Source of the DNA: Diphasiastrum complanatum
Taxonomy: Eukaryota > Streptophyta > Lycopodiopsida > Lycopodiales > Lycopodiaceae
Length of the DNA stretch: 64,000 nucleotides
Direction of reading: 5' to 3'
NCBI GenBank assembly: GCA_029204225.1
Contig: CM055092.1
Coordinates: forward strand, 41,256,016-41,320,015
In this document: one piece after another, positions 33,293-44,103 of the stretch
Layout: every line of letters begins with the position of its first letter
Position numbering within the stretch: position 1 is the stretch's first letter
Notes under the pieces: generated by a model
Told to the model about the DNA's origin: nothing
What the model saw: the letters and a program-made list of their open reading frames with translations, nothing else
Databases searched by the model: none
Program-made: the position numbers and the translations under genes

Positions 33293-35320
33293 TCACTGAA
33301 AGGAAACAAAAATTCTATCACGGCTGTAGCCGAACAGAATGGGATGATGAGATCGCCGGATGAGAATTTTTGAAGCCTTCTCAATATTTTTCTTTGCATT
33401 TATTTCTGCCACAAGGTGATAAACAAAGACCTTGTGCTTTTGACCAATTCTGAATGCTCGGGAAATTGCATGTCGTGCCACAACAGGAATCCTTCAAATT
33501 TACTTTCCTCAGACGACAAACCAATCTAAGGATAGACAGGGATCAATACATATCCCTGTCAATGAGTGCCTTATGTTGTTCGAGCATAAGTTTCAAAAAA
33601 TTGTGAAGTCAGAAATACTAGGCAAGTTTTCTAGAACTCCTCCTTTATCCTAGCTAACAAAGCCTCCTTTGTCCAAGGTCCGTTATCCAAGGTGCAGGTC
33701 AACAAGATTCACATTTTTTGCCTTCTGGGGGCAGTGATCAGTACCCATTTCACCTGGATATTTGGCCAAGAAGCTTTGTAAGAAGGCAATGGTCAAAAAG
33801 GTCTTTCCAATGCTTGGGGAAATCTAGGGTGCGAAATCGGGCGTCCTATCGTTGGCACAACTACGTAAACTGCATGCAGGATCAAGCTCAAGACCAGAAG
33901 ATTTTTGGGTGAAGTGAATGCTCAGCATCTCAAGAAGGACCAGTTGTGACTCCACTTCCAAAACTGCATAAGTACATGCAAACAAAAATGTTTTGCTACT
34001 GAGGCTTTCTTGAGAAATGCAATTTTACTTCTCCATGAAAAAGGTACATACACAAGTGAGCTATTTTTCATTCTGATTAGTGAAAGATCTGCTCATTACA
34101 ACAACACAGACTCTGCAAATTTTATTCGGAAAGTCATTAATCGCTCTTTCAAGTCCACGTCAAACGTTTTTAGGGTGATTTCAGAGACAACACCCACTGA
34201 TTTCCAATCAGTGGATTTTCTTGCTGAGGAAGTGAAGGTCTTGGAGTATCAAGAAAAAGCGGAGCTAGACTATGCAGAATGGCTTGAAGCTGAGAAATAT
34301 GTTGAGACCCAACGTAGTGTGTTCAAGGATGCTGAAGAGCTTTCAAAAAGGTGCTGGATATAGAGCTCCTGGAGCTAGGCAAACTTCAAGATCAAGCTAT
34401 GCAAGCTACTCAAGCTATGCTTGACCACATAATTTTCTTGGATAAATTTTTCCAGTGATGTTTACTATCCTGCCTCTCTAAGCCTAAACCCTAAACCTAC
34501 ACACTACTATGCCTTATAGGATGAGATCGGTTTCTCCCCGGATGAACTTCAACAGCTTACGAATTACTTATGCTCCAAACCCTAAACTCTAAACCCTAAA
34601 CCCTAGACCTACACACTGCTATGTCATATAGGATGAGATCAATTTCTCCCCGGATGAGATCGATTGTATGTCTGGAAAGTTTAGCTCTGAAAACAGTTGG
34701 TGAAATCTATCAATTACACCGCAGATTATGAGGGTGCAAACCCAAGGTGCTTACTGATTTCTATCACACTTCAGACTTATGGAAGAGCTCGAACTTTTTT
34801 CCCGACTATTTGAAGGCTTGTACTCTTCATCATCATCATAATCTTGCTCAACAGTATATTTGATATCCTTCTTTTGGCTGTTCTTGGAGATGTTAAGAAT
34901 CAGTTGTGTACTATAAGTGACGGAATTTTTCTGAGTACATGTGCTTGATTATGCACATGTACAGAAGCTGCTTGGTATATGACAAGGACGGTGTAAGTGA
35001 AAGTCAGTTTGAGCATGTTCTGCAAATAGAACACAGTTTGAAAGGCAGTTTTATGGGCTTCATACTGGTTTAGGGTTTGGGGTTTGGCTTCACTGCCCAT
35101 TTCCTGAACTCGGACACCCAAGGAAGCAGCATTTCTTTCATCTGGATATGGGGCCAAGAAGCTTTGCAAAAAAGCAATGGTCAAAAAGGTCCTTCCAGTG
35201 CATGCAGATGATAGGAGTGGTTGTGTCGCCTTTATGTACTCCCAGATTTTGAGGTGTCATTAATAGCTCCTTCAAATCCACGTCAAATGTTTTTGGTGAG
35301 CTTTTAGAGACAACTGTTTT
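33293..35320 (-). pseudogene. Fragments of a SNF2-type helicase (CLSY/DRD1-like)
   Basis: On the minus strand, ISRAFRIGQKHKVFVYHLVAE at 33481-33400 (written here as ISRAFRIGQ and KVFVYHLVAE) is helicase motif VI of the plant-specific SNF2 group that includes CLASSY and DRD1. GKTFLTIAFLQSFLAKYPGE near 33820-33750 and TGRTFLTIAFLQSFLAPYP near 35205-35140 are two copies of the ATP-binding segment. The second copy has Arg in place of the Walker-A Lys. The two copies share flanks, so part of the fragment was duplicated. The intervening helicase motifs are absent. It is a dead gene capture or processed fragment within the big intron. Confidence 0.65.
34484..34660. repeat. 112-bp tandem duplication with CCCTAAA telomere-type units
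   Basis: CCTAAACCCTAAACC lies at about 34486-34500 and CCCTAAACTCTAAACCCTAA near 34578-34597. Each is followed by a near-identical block (CACACTRCTATGYC … GATGAGATC … TTTCTCCCCGGATGA). The two blocks start at 34500 and 34612. Confidence 0.8.
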
Positions 35321-36938
35321 TCAAGATGTTAAAAATTGAGTTGTGTTAGCTAACACTCACAATTTGGCACAGTCATCTGTATTCCTTTCACATATATGCC
35401 TGATTCCATAGCTCAAGAAAAACAACTGCGACAAAACTGCTGCTCACAATTTTAAACCTCAAGGCTCTCCAAATTCATAGCTGGTCTTTGCACAGGCTAG
35501 CTTCATCTCAACCAAGGTTGCATCCCGATTTGAACAGGTCGATTCCGATTCTTTGAGGTTCGAACCGCTAGGCCAGGTTCGAATCGGAAAACGGTTCGAA
35601 CTTTTTTCTTCCAATTCTTCAAAAAAAAAGTCAAACATTCACTGATAGTATAGATACTTAAATTTCAATAGCTAAATAATATCAATCTTCCTCTAAATTT
35701 ACAGATATCAGAATTTAGGATAATCAGTCTCTTGTGACGGTGTGACCTGTCATATCAAGATTCAATTTTCAAAACAGAATTTACAGAAATTAGAATGACA
35801 TTATGACCCAAGTTTAAGAGAACTGCAGTAAGTTGATACTTGAAAGTTCAAAGTTGTAAGCTGTAACTTGTAACTACTAACTTGTAAGTTGTAACCATAT
35901 CCTGGCCCAGTGGCCCCGGCCCCCTACTACCCAGGTACAAGGATTTTCTAAGTGCTCACTTGACACTGGCAACTACTTGCTAAGGAGAGTCGAGACTCAA
36001 GACTGTGAGTGACAAGTGTGGATCCGAGTAAGTTGTAACGACTCACGAGTTGGAACTTGCCAGTGGCCACTTGGACGTTGCCGGTTGGAACTCAAGGTTT
36101 AGAAATTAGGAGCCTGGAGTATAATTGAAATTTGAGGCTTGAGCTCAGATGCTAGAGCTGAATCCTGATTCTTGATAATAGATTATAGTTATTACTAATT
36201 AGTGACTAGTTAGGACTCACCACTGACTACTTAAAAGTTAAGTCTTAGTACTAAGTTCTAACTTCTAACTAGTAACTACTAACTAGTAACTACTAACTAG
36301 TGAGTCGTGAGTCGTGACCACGGTCCACTTACTAGTCTGATACAGACTACAGTCTACAGTGATCACTGATCAGTGATATGGATAATGGCAGGCTGCAGCT
36401 ACTAGCTAGTACTAGGATTGTAGATTGTAAATTGTAATTTTGTTTCAAAGTTGAAACTTGAAAGTTGAAGTTCAAACTTAATACTTATTTGCAAATGCCA
36501 AATTGCAATATCGAGATCGGAGAAAAGAATAAACAAGAAGGTTATGACAATGTTTGACTCTTGAGAAAGCCAAAAAAATTTAGGTTAGAAACTTAGATTT
36601 ATCTTACATCTGTCATCATCATTCATCATTCAACATTGAAGTTTTAACATTAAACATTCTATTATCTATATGACATATGTAACTACAGTCTACTAACTTC
36701 TAAGTTATAACTAGTAACCACTAAGTTCTAACTAGTAACTTCTAACATAATACATTAAAATTTAAATACCAAAATCAAAATTGTAAAACTTTAAAGTTTA
36801 AACTTTAAACCTTTAAGGCTTTAACCATTAGTAATTAGATAATTGACTATTCCGTGAGCTCTAATACCATTGTAGGAAAAATAGTAATTATTCTTCCACA
36901 GAGAACACGATGAACTAGATTCTAGAATCCATAATATA

Positions 36939-39863
36939 TCATAACATATTAGTAAATACAAATGCCAGGTGCCTCATGAGTCCGGTCACCAATGTAATGT
37001 GTGATGATAGTCGATTCCTCTTTTTTGTGTGAATCATGGAATGGACACTCCAGTTCCTCTCACAAGCGACTGCAGTGCAGTCTTGTGAGAGAATCCTGAT
37101 GGCAAGGCGACGCAATTTGGGGACATCAACCCCAAACTTCGACCACCATGACACAGGACGTAGCTGGCCTGAATCACAGTTCAAGGGGCAATTAATGCTT
37201 TCTACTAGCAAGTTGCAACCGAGTTCCAAGTTCCAACAAGTTACAATATGATTGACTAACTGTGCAGTAAAATGTGAAGTAACAAGTTTAAACTGTAATG
37301 GACCATGCCACATGGTCAGTTTATTACCCTCTCTCAAAAGCGCCGGGCCAGTGGCGAACTCCAAGGTCTCCTGCCTGAAAATCTGAAGCTCATCCAGCAG
37401 GTTATCCTGCTCGCGTATATCAGGATAAACTCGGGAGATATAGGCATTCCAGCCATCCCTGAGCTCCCTATCTGTGAACTGCTCCTCATTCCTCCAAAGT
37501 GGATGGAGTATGTGGGCCATGGCATGTAGGGGCCTATGAAACCACTCCCACCTGCTCAACCAAAGGAGCCGGACCTCCGTAAGCCTGCAAGAATCAAGAT
37601 TGAAGAGTCAAGACACAATAATAATTATACAATATAGTACAATGTACATGATAGTACATACTGCATACTACTGTCTACATACTACATTTGAAATTTGAAT
37701 CTTGATATACCTCTCTGGGCTAATGGTCGTGCAAAACCTCAACCGCGCGCCCAGCCTGTCCATGAACTCGTACAAGAGGCCCAATGTGCAGCCCTCTCGA
37801 TCTGTAAGGCGCAGGATAGTGTAGATGGGTTGTAGGCCCACCACAATGGATCGAGCCTCATCTCAAATGGTGAATACATAACGGTCCGCTCGAATCTCCT
37901 ACCCTTGGGCTCCTGTGACGGCCTCCACTGCGCCCAGTCAACGACAACAACCATCTGCCTCAAGCCCTGATGAACTTTCAGCAGTCGTTCCAGGACCAGG
38001 AACATGAATGCAAACCTCATAGGGCACATTGCACAAGTGACAAATTGTAAGTTCTAACTTCTGACAAGAGTCAAGAGTCAAGACAATACATGGCACATGC
38101 ATCATTGCATGAAATATTTACCACTACTAACTAAACAATAAATACTTACCAAGTTCCAACAGTCTACAGAAGCGCATTCAAGGATCAAATTTGAGTTGCA
38201 ACCTGCATACCTGGTGGGGGCAGGTCTCAAGACATCCAAGGTGGACTGTCTCCTGAACATGGCTAGGACCCTAGGCTTCTCGGTGACAAATCTCACCAAG
38301 AACCGTGCAGTACGCACCACCTCCGCAATCCATGGAATCTTGGCCACATCCTCGACCAACAAGTCCAGGCAGTGTGCAGCACAAGGTGTCCAAAAGATGT
38401 GGGGGTAGGTCTCATTAACGAGCCTACCCATGGAGACGCAGTTTGACACATTATCTGTGACCACCTGCACAACCATACAATGCAATGTGCATGACTTTGG
38501 AATTCCAAATTCAAGACTCAAGTGCTCAGTGGCAACTGCTTAGTGAACCATAATCCATTGTTAATCAATCCGAAATTGCCATTGAACAATGAACATTCAA
38601 CATTGACATTTACAAATAAGTAATTACCTGGAACCTAATACCATTTAACATTATAGGTAAACCGTAAATTGTAATAAGTATAATATATATACCTGTACAA
38701 CGTGCTGTGGTCCGACCTCCTCAATGGCAGCTCGAATATGTGAGAACATGTACTCGCCTGTGACTAGGCTCCCCAGAGGTGTCGATGGATCTGAGAAACA
38801 TCGTCCCCATGCACGAAGACACCAGGATATTCAATATGTGGCGCCTCCTCGTATCGCTCCAACCATCAGATATGATGGTTCAACCATACCTAGTTGAAAG
38901 TTCACAGGTGACAAGTGACAAGTCAGTGGACTGTGGTCACAACTCACATTGCAATGTTGCAGTGTTGCACAACTTACAGGTGACAAAACAAGATGATAGA
39001 TCTTAAATTGTAATTCAAATTTCATGGCAAATTCTAATGAGAAATGATCATTTGAATATTGACAAATTACAATCATGATTCATGATTCATGATTAAACAT
39101 AAATAGCTAGCTGCAATAAACAAGTAATAAGTATGCATTGTGGCATGCTGCATGTGCAATGCCACCAAATGGCACAATGTATGAAAAGTTAAAACTTAAT
39201 GTACAAATTACAATGTACATACTTATTACTACATAATACATAAGGCATAATACATATCAATGATTTCAGATCAATCATCATAAAGTCTTTAAAGTTTAGA
39301 GTGCATAAAGTTAAAAGCAAGTAGTACGTACTGGGCCCATGCCTTCCTGAGAGGCTCTAGCTTCTGGTCAACAGAAGCCTGCTCATCAAGAAGCCCCTTC
39401 GTCCTTAGGTGCTTGCAAGATGGCCCCTGCCACACCTGCCCAATCGCACTCACCGCACTCATCGCCCTCCTCCATGCCGGGGTCCTAGCCAGATGAAATG
39501 CGGATCGCAGGTGTAGAACATTTGTCGAACGACAACCTCTGCCTCTGCCATGGCTCTGGGAGCGAAGCTGGACACATAGTACTCCCTACCCCCCATCTGT
39601 GTAGTGCGGCCCTGTCTACCTCTCCCTCTCTCAAGTGGATGATGTGGTGCCGGTATGGTCATGGCTGGAGGTGGTGTCGAAGATCCTGCACCAGAAGGCG
39701 GGTCAGGCCGGGTACTAGGCCCTGCCTCATCTGCAGCTCTGTCCTCTGGGCCATGGGAAGCGAGGGGTGAGCGGATGGTAACTGGGGGGCGTGATGTGGT
39801 GGCCTTTGGGTGTGTCGCCGTGACTGCATCTTGATCTGCCAAAAAAGACAAATTTGAAATCAC
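36939..39863 (-). pseudogene. hAT1 transposase, decayed
   Basis: In minus-strand order, a Pro-rich N-terminus precedes FYTCDPHF and FHLARTPAWRRAM. Then, after a probable intron (donor GTACGTAC near 39330), come IISDGWSDTRRRHILNILVS, VVQVVTDNVSNC and TPCAAHCLDLLVEDV. These make the DUF659/hAT catalytic core. The C-terminal dimerisation segment PVSWWSKFGVDVPKLRRLAI and ACERNWSVHS is present (37180-37020). A TGA precedes the SDGW block and other stops occur. No BED zinc finger is left at the N-terminus. Confidence 0.85.
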
Positions 39864-39954
39864 AATACAATTTAGAAATTAGATGATCAATGAAATTGAA
39901 ACTTCAAACTTGATGTATCATGTGAGTTAAAACTTAAAACTTGATCAATGTTTG

Positions 39955-39958
<4 letters not shown>

Positions 39959-40023
<65 letters not shown>

Positions 40024-40604
40024 ATCTCTCTAAGTTCAAAGTTCTAACTAGACTCTAGTAACTACTAACTCGGACTAACTTCTAAGTTCTAAGTTCTAAG
40101 TTCTAACTAAGTAGCTACCCAAGTCCCACAACCCTCTCACAATGCCCACTGCCCCGGCCCCACATTGAACCCCATCAAGATTCAACACACACAGTGCACA
40201 GTGCACACAATGTCACACACACACAAAATATCACAGACAGTGCTGAGTGCACACAAACTAACACACACAAACACACAGTGTGCACACATCTCAAAACTCA
40301 CACACACACACACACACAGTGCACAGTGCACACATGTCTCACACACACACACACACACACACAATATCATAATATCACACACACACTCTCTCCCTCACAC
40401 ACAATCACTGATTCACTCACACACTGTACACATCAAAACACACACACACACACACACACAATATCACACAATCACTCACACACACACACACACACAAAAT
40501 CACACCATTTTCTTTCTCTCTCTCTCACACACAACACTGAGCGCACACACACACACAATTTGAATGGCAAATGCACACACAGACTACAGTGCTAAGTGCA
40601 CACC

Positions 40605-40641
<37 letters not shown>
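39959..40641. repeat. CT and CA microsatellite field
   Basis: (CT)n then (CA)n run at about 39959-40020, dense CA-rich tracts lie at 40185-40560, and a C run plus (CT)n at 40608-40641. The His/Thr-rich frames here are repeat artefacts. LINE B starts exactly at the end of this field. Confidence 0.95.
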
Positions 40642-43600
40642 CACTCGAGTATGGACTTCATCGGACATGACGAGCATGCTCGCTATATTTGGACTCGCAT
40701 CGTGGGTCATGATATCGGTTTGGATAGAGATGTTTTTATTGCAGCATGTTACTTTCCACCAGAGTCTTCATCTTTTGCTGAGGGTATTGGATCTTCATAT
40801 CAGGATCTCTCACCAGATATTATCAGATTCTCAGAGCGTGGGCATATTCTCCTCACAGGGGATTTTAATGCCCGGACATCATCGAGACAGACGGAGTTCT
40901 TCGACAGCACGGATCAGCTGCGTGTTCGTGCCCTTGACAGTGATATGGTTGGAGTTACCAGGACTTCCGTGGACAGTTCGGGACCTACTACTCCATATGG
41001 CGAGTACTTACTGCAGTTTGGAGAGGCACATGAGCTAGCCATTTATAATGGCTTACCCTGCTGGCCACATTCAGACAGTTATACATGTCACCCTCACAGT
41101 GGAGGACATAGTGTCGTTGACTATCTCATGGGGTCACCATCCTTTATACCCATAGTCTCTGACTTCCACGTTTCCCCCACCACCCTTTCTGATCACTCAT
41201 TTCTCTCCTTCGATATTGGCCACCTTCGACCTACTCCTCCATCTTCACTACCCATGCTTACCCGAGCACCCAAGTACACATTTGATCCCACTTACATGCC
41301 ACTATACTAGCAGTACCTGGCTTCACTTTTGCACTCCTTTCCTCATGACAGACTGCTTATGCTACTAGCTTGTATACTGTCCCTACCGACTCACCTACCT
41401 CTATATCCCCGCGACCATCTGAGTTCTCTTTCTTTACATCTGACATGGTACTTGCAGCCATTAAGAAAATGAAGTCCCACAAGGCCAGAGATATTGAAGA
41501 TCTTGAGTCTGAACTCCTTTCTCATGCCTCTGACCTACTCGCTCCCACCATAGCTACCCTTCTTAACTTCGCTGTTGTTTCTGGTTTCCCATCGTCCTGG
41601 TGCACTAACATTATCCACCCCATCCATAAGAATGGTGACCCCATGATTCCGAGTAACTACCACACCATTATGATTGGACATGTCCTAGCAAAGCTCTGTG
41701 GTACTATACTTCAGTCTGTTGTGAGCTCAGAGGCAGAGACTAGGAGACTACATGCTATGGGTCAGGCGGGTTTTCGAGCCCATCACTCTACCACAGATCA
41801 CATCTTCACACTACGGACCTTGATTGAGGAGGCTAAGCATAGGAGAGAGAGGGTTTACTGCTGTTTTGTGGACTTCAGGAAAGCCTTTGATTCTGTTCCT
41901 CGCTCGCTACTCATCCAGAGACTCCGAGACCTCGGCTTCTCCACCGACATCATTCTTGTTGTGATGGCACTTTATGAGCGTGTCCTGGGATGTTTCCGGC
42001 ATAGCAGTGGCTTATCCGATCACATTTCGAGCACTATTGGGGTAAAACAAGGTTGCTCCCTCTCACCAGTCCTCTTTGGCTTGTATATTGATGAGTTGGA
42101 GAGAGTCATTACACAGTGCGGTGGCGCTGGTTGCAGGATTGGGGACATCTTGATTGCTATCCTCCTTTATGCCGATGATGTGGTACTGGTCTCACCTACC
42201 AGAGAGGGTCTACACGACAGTTAGATTGCCTACAAGAATTCGCACCAGATGGAAAAAAAAGGGGTGAACATTGGGAAGACCAAGGTCATGGTCTTCAACA
42301 CTTCTCGAGCATTCATGCAGCGATAGGAGCTTACTCTTGATGGGCAGGTTCTAGAGGTGGTCGCTTCATACACATACTTGGGGATCCTTTTCTCGGGTCC
42401 TACTTTTAGCATGAGACAGGCCGCCACCCCCCCGACTGGGTAAGGGACATGCCTCCCTTGTTCAGCTAGAGAGATTTTGTTTCCGGAAGTCCATTCATGA
42501 TGCTCGAAGCAAGTGTCGGCTCTTTGATACCATTGTTACCCCGACGGCTCTTTATGAGGCAGAGGCATGGTGTACAGGCCTCCCATCTTCACACTGGGCT
42601 AGTCTTTCACTATTACAGACCACCATGCTAGCTCAGCTGATCCGAGCGAAGCCTTCTGTACCACATGAGATTCTCCTGGCCGAGTTTGTGGTTCCACCTA
42701 TACAGATCGAGGCAGCTCTTTAGCTCATTACCTACATACAGAGGGTCCAGGCATTACCAGATATAGACAGACGATACATACAGATTGTGCTGTCCGCCTC
42801 ACAGAGTCTTCATGGTCAGGGCTACAGATTATCATGGTTCTCTCAGGCATCGCACCTCTTACTAGAGTCATTTGGTATCTCCATCACAACACTTCCCTCG
42901 GGCACCCATGAGTATATCAGACGATTCCTCTATCGCGCATATCTAGAGCGGACTTGGCATAACCAGTTAGGGGTTAAGCCAGCTTTCTATCGGACTCACT
43001 TTTTGGAGCTGGATGCATCAGGAACCTTGGTCATGCCACGCTACTTGGGCTCGGGTCTATCACATTGCCTCAGATTCACTTTGGGACAGCTCAGGGTGTT
43101 GTCTCATCAGCTAGCTATTGAGACAGGGAGATTTTATGGTATTCCTAGAGAGGAGCGGATTTGCCAGTTACGCTCTTTAGGTGAGGTGGAGTCTGAGGAG
43201 CATTTTATCTTTAGATGCCCTGTATACTATGAGATCAGAGGGCGTATCATTGCTTATTCCGAGACATACCTACCACTCTACGCTCTCTCATAGCCCATGA
43301 GGACCCACGATGTGTCGCTCTGATGGTACGCGAGATGTTCATATTACGGAGAGATCTATCCGGGACATCCCAACATTTTACCTCACATTTTACCTCACAG
43401 CCATTGATTACTTCCTTCTTCACTAGGCGGAGATCATATGATGTAGTGCATGAGGATGAGGATTATGACGACGATGAGGATGATAGCCGCCTACATGCCC
43501 ACAGAGATCAGAGACAGTGTACGTCCCACCATCACGTTATCACCAGGATCACCAAAGATTCCACACAGAGATGTACTACTACACATGCCCGTGCTCATAC

Positions 43601-43897
43601 TCATAGACGACGCCATCAGGCTCCAGTGCCTTCTAGTGTTGCGGCTCGCATTACATCTTTCTACAGCACCAGCACAGCAGCAGCAGTTTCAGCATAGTCC
43701 TTATAGCTTGACATGGATACATAGGACTATTATACGCACATACTCTCGCATACGTATCTGTCTTAATTTGTACTAGATGTTTTTTTTTTTCTTTTTGCAG
43801 TTTTGGAGACGTTTTTATACGCTCCCATGGTTACCACATACTTGATATGTACTTCATTAGTCTTATATGCCTTTGACATGGAAAAGACATTAATAAA

Positions 43898-43962
<65 letters not shown>
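40642..43962 (+). mobile_element. LINE B, 5'-truncated, nested in hAT1
   Basis: The copy begins inside the endonuclease: GHDIGLDRDVFIAACYFPPE, LLTGDFNART, HSGGHSVVDYLMGSP and LSDHSFLSF. A stop at 41308 precedes RT: VVSGFPSSWCTNIIHPIHKN, MGQAGFRAHHSTTDHIF, FVDFRKAFDSVPR, GVKQGCSLSPVLFGLYIDEL and LLYADDVVLVS. A frameshift near 42220 follows, then the C-terminal knuckle (RICQLRSLGEVESEEHFIFR), an acidic tail and a 3' UTR ending GACATTAATAAAG plus a long (CT)n. ORF1 and the 5' UTR are absent. Confidence 0.9.
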
Positions 43963-43963
<1 letters not shown>

Positions 43964-44103
43964 GCGTGAACAGAATCCCGAGGGCCGAAGGAATCGTTGT
44001 AGGGCCAGACGGTTCAAACGATTCGAACCGGGTCCGAATGATTCGATGGTTCAAACCGTGAAAGGCGGTTCGAACCGTGGTGCGATGCAACCTTGATCTC
44101 CAC

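Larger units (their letters stand above)
35505..44103 (-). mobile_element. hAT1: hAT transposon with terminal repeats and 8-bp target duplication
   Basis: The ends are CAAGGTTGCATC at 35513-35524 and its inverse at 44084-44095. The flanking 8-mers are ATCTCAAC (35505-35512) and ATCTCCAC (44096-44103), a 7 of 8 match. Subterminal copies of GGTTCGAAC occur at both ends, as expected for hAT transposase binding sites. The element body (35513-44095, 8583 bp) includes a minus-strand transposase pseudogene, long CT/CA microsatellites and the later insertion LINE B. Confidence 0.85.

Noticed and set aside
36220-36310. AACTAGTAACTACTAACTAGTGAG repeats as a satellite (shown here as AACTAGTAACT units)
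   Set aside because: Only a few short, irregular copies occur inside the non-coding part of hAT1; it is low-complexity sequence.
39959-40560. CRISPR-like or satellite array
   Set aside because: The periodicity is that of simple CT and CA repeats with no repeat-spacer structure, and the genome is eukaryotic.
40165-40595. His/Thr-rich frames of about 130 codons
   Set aside because: They are translations of CA microsatellites in all frames, not a gene.
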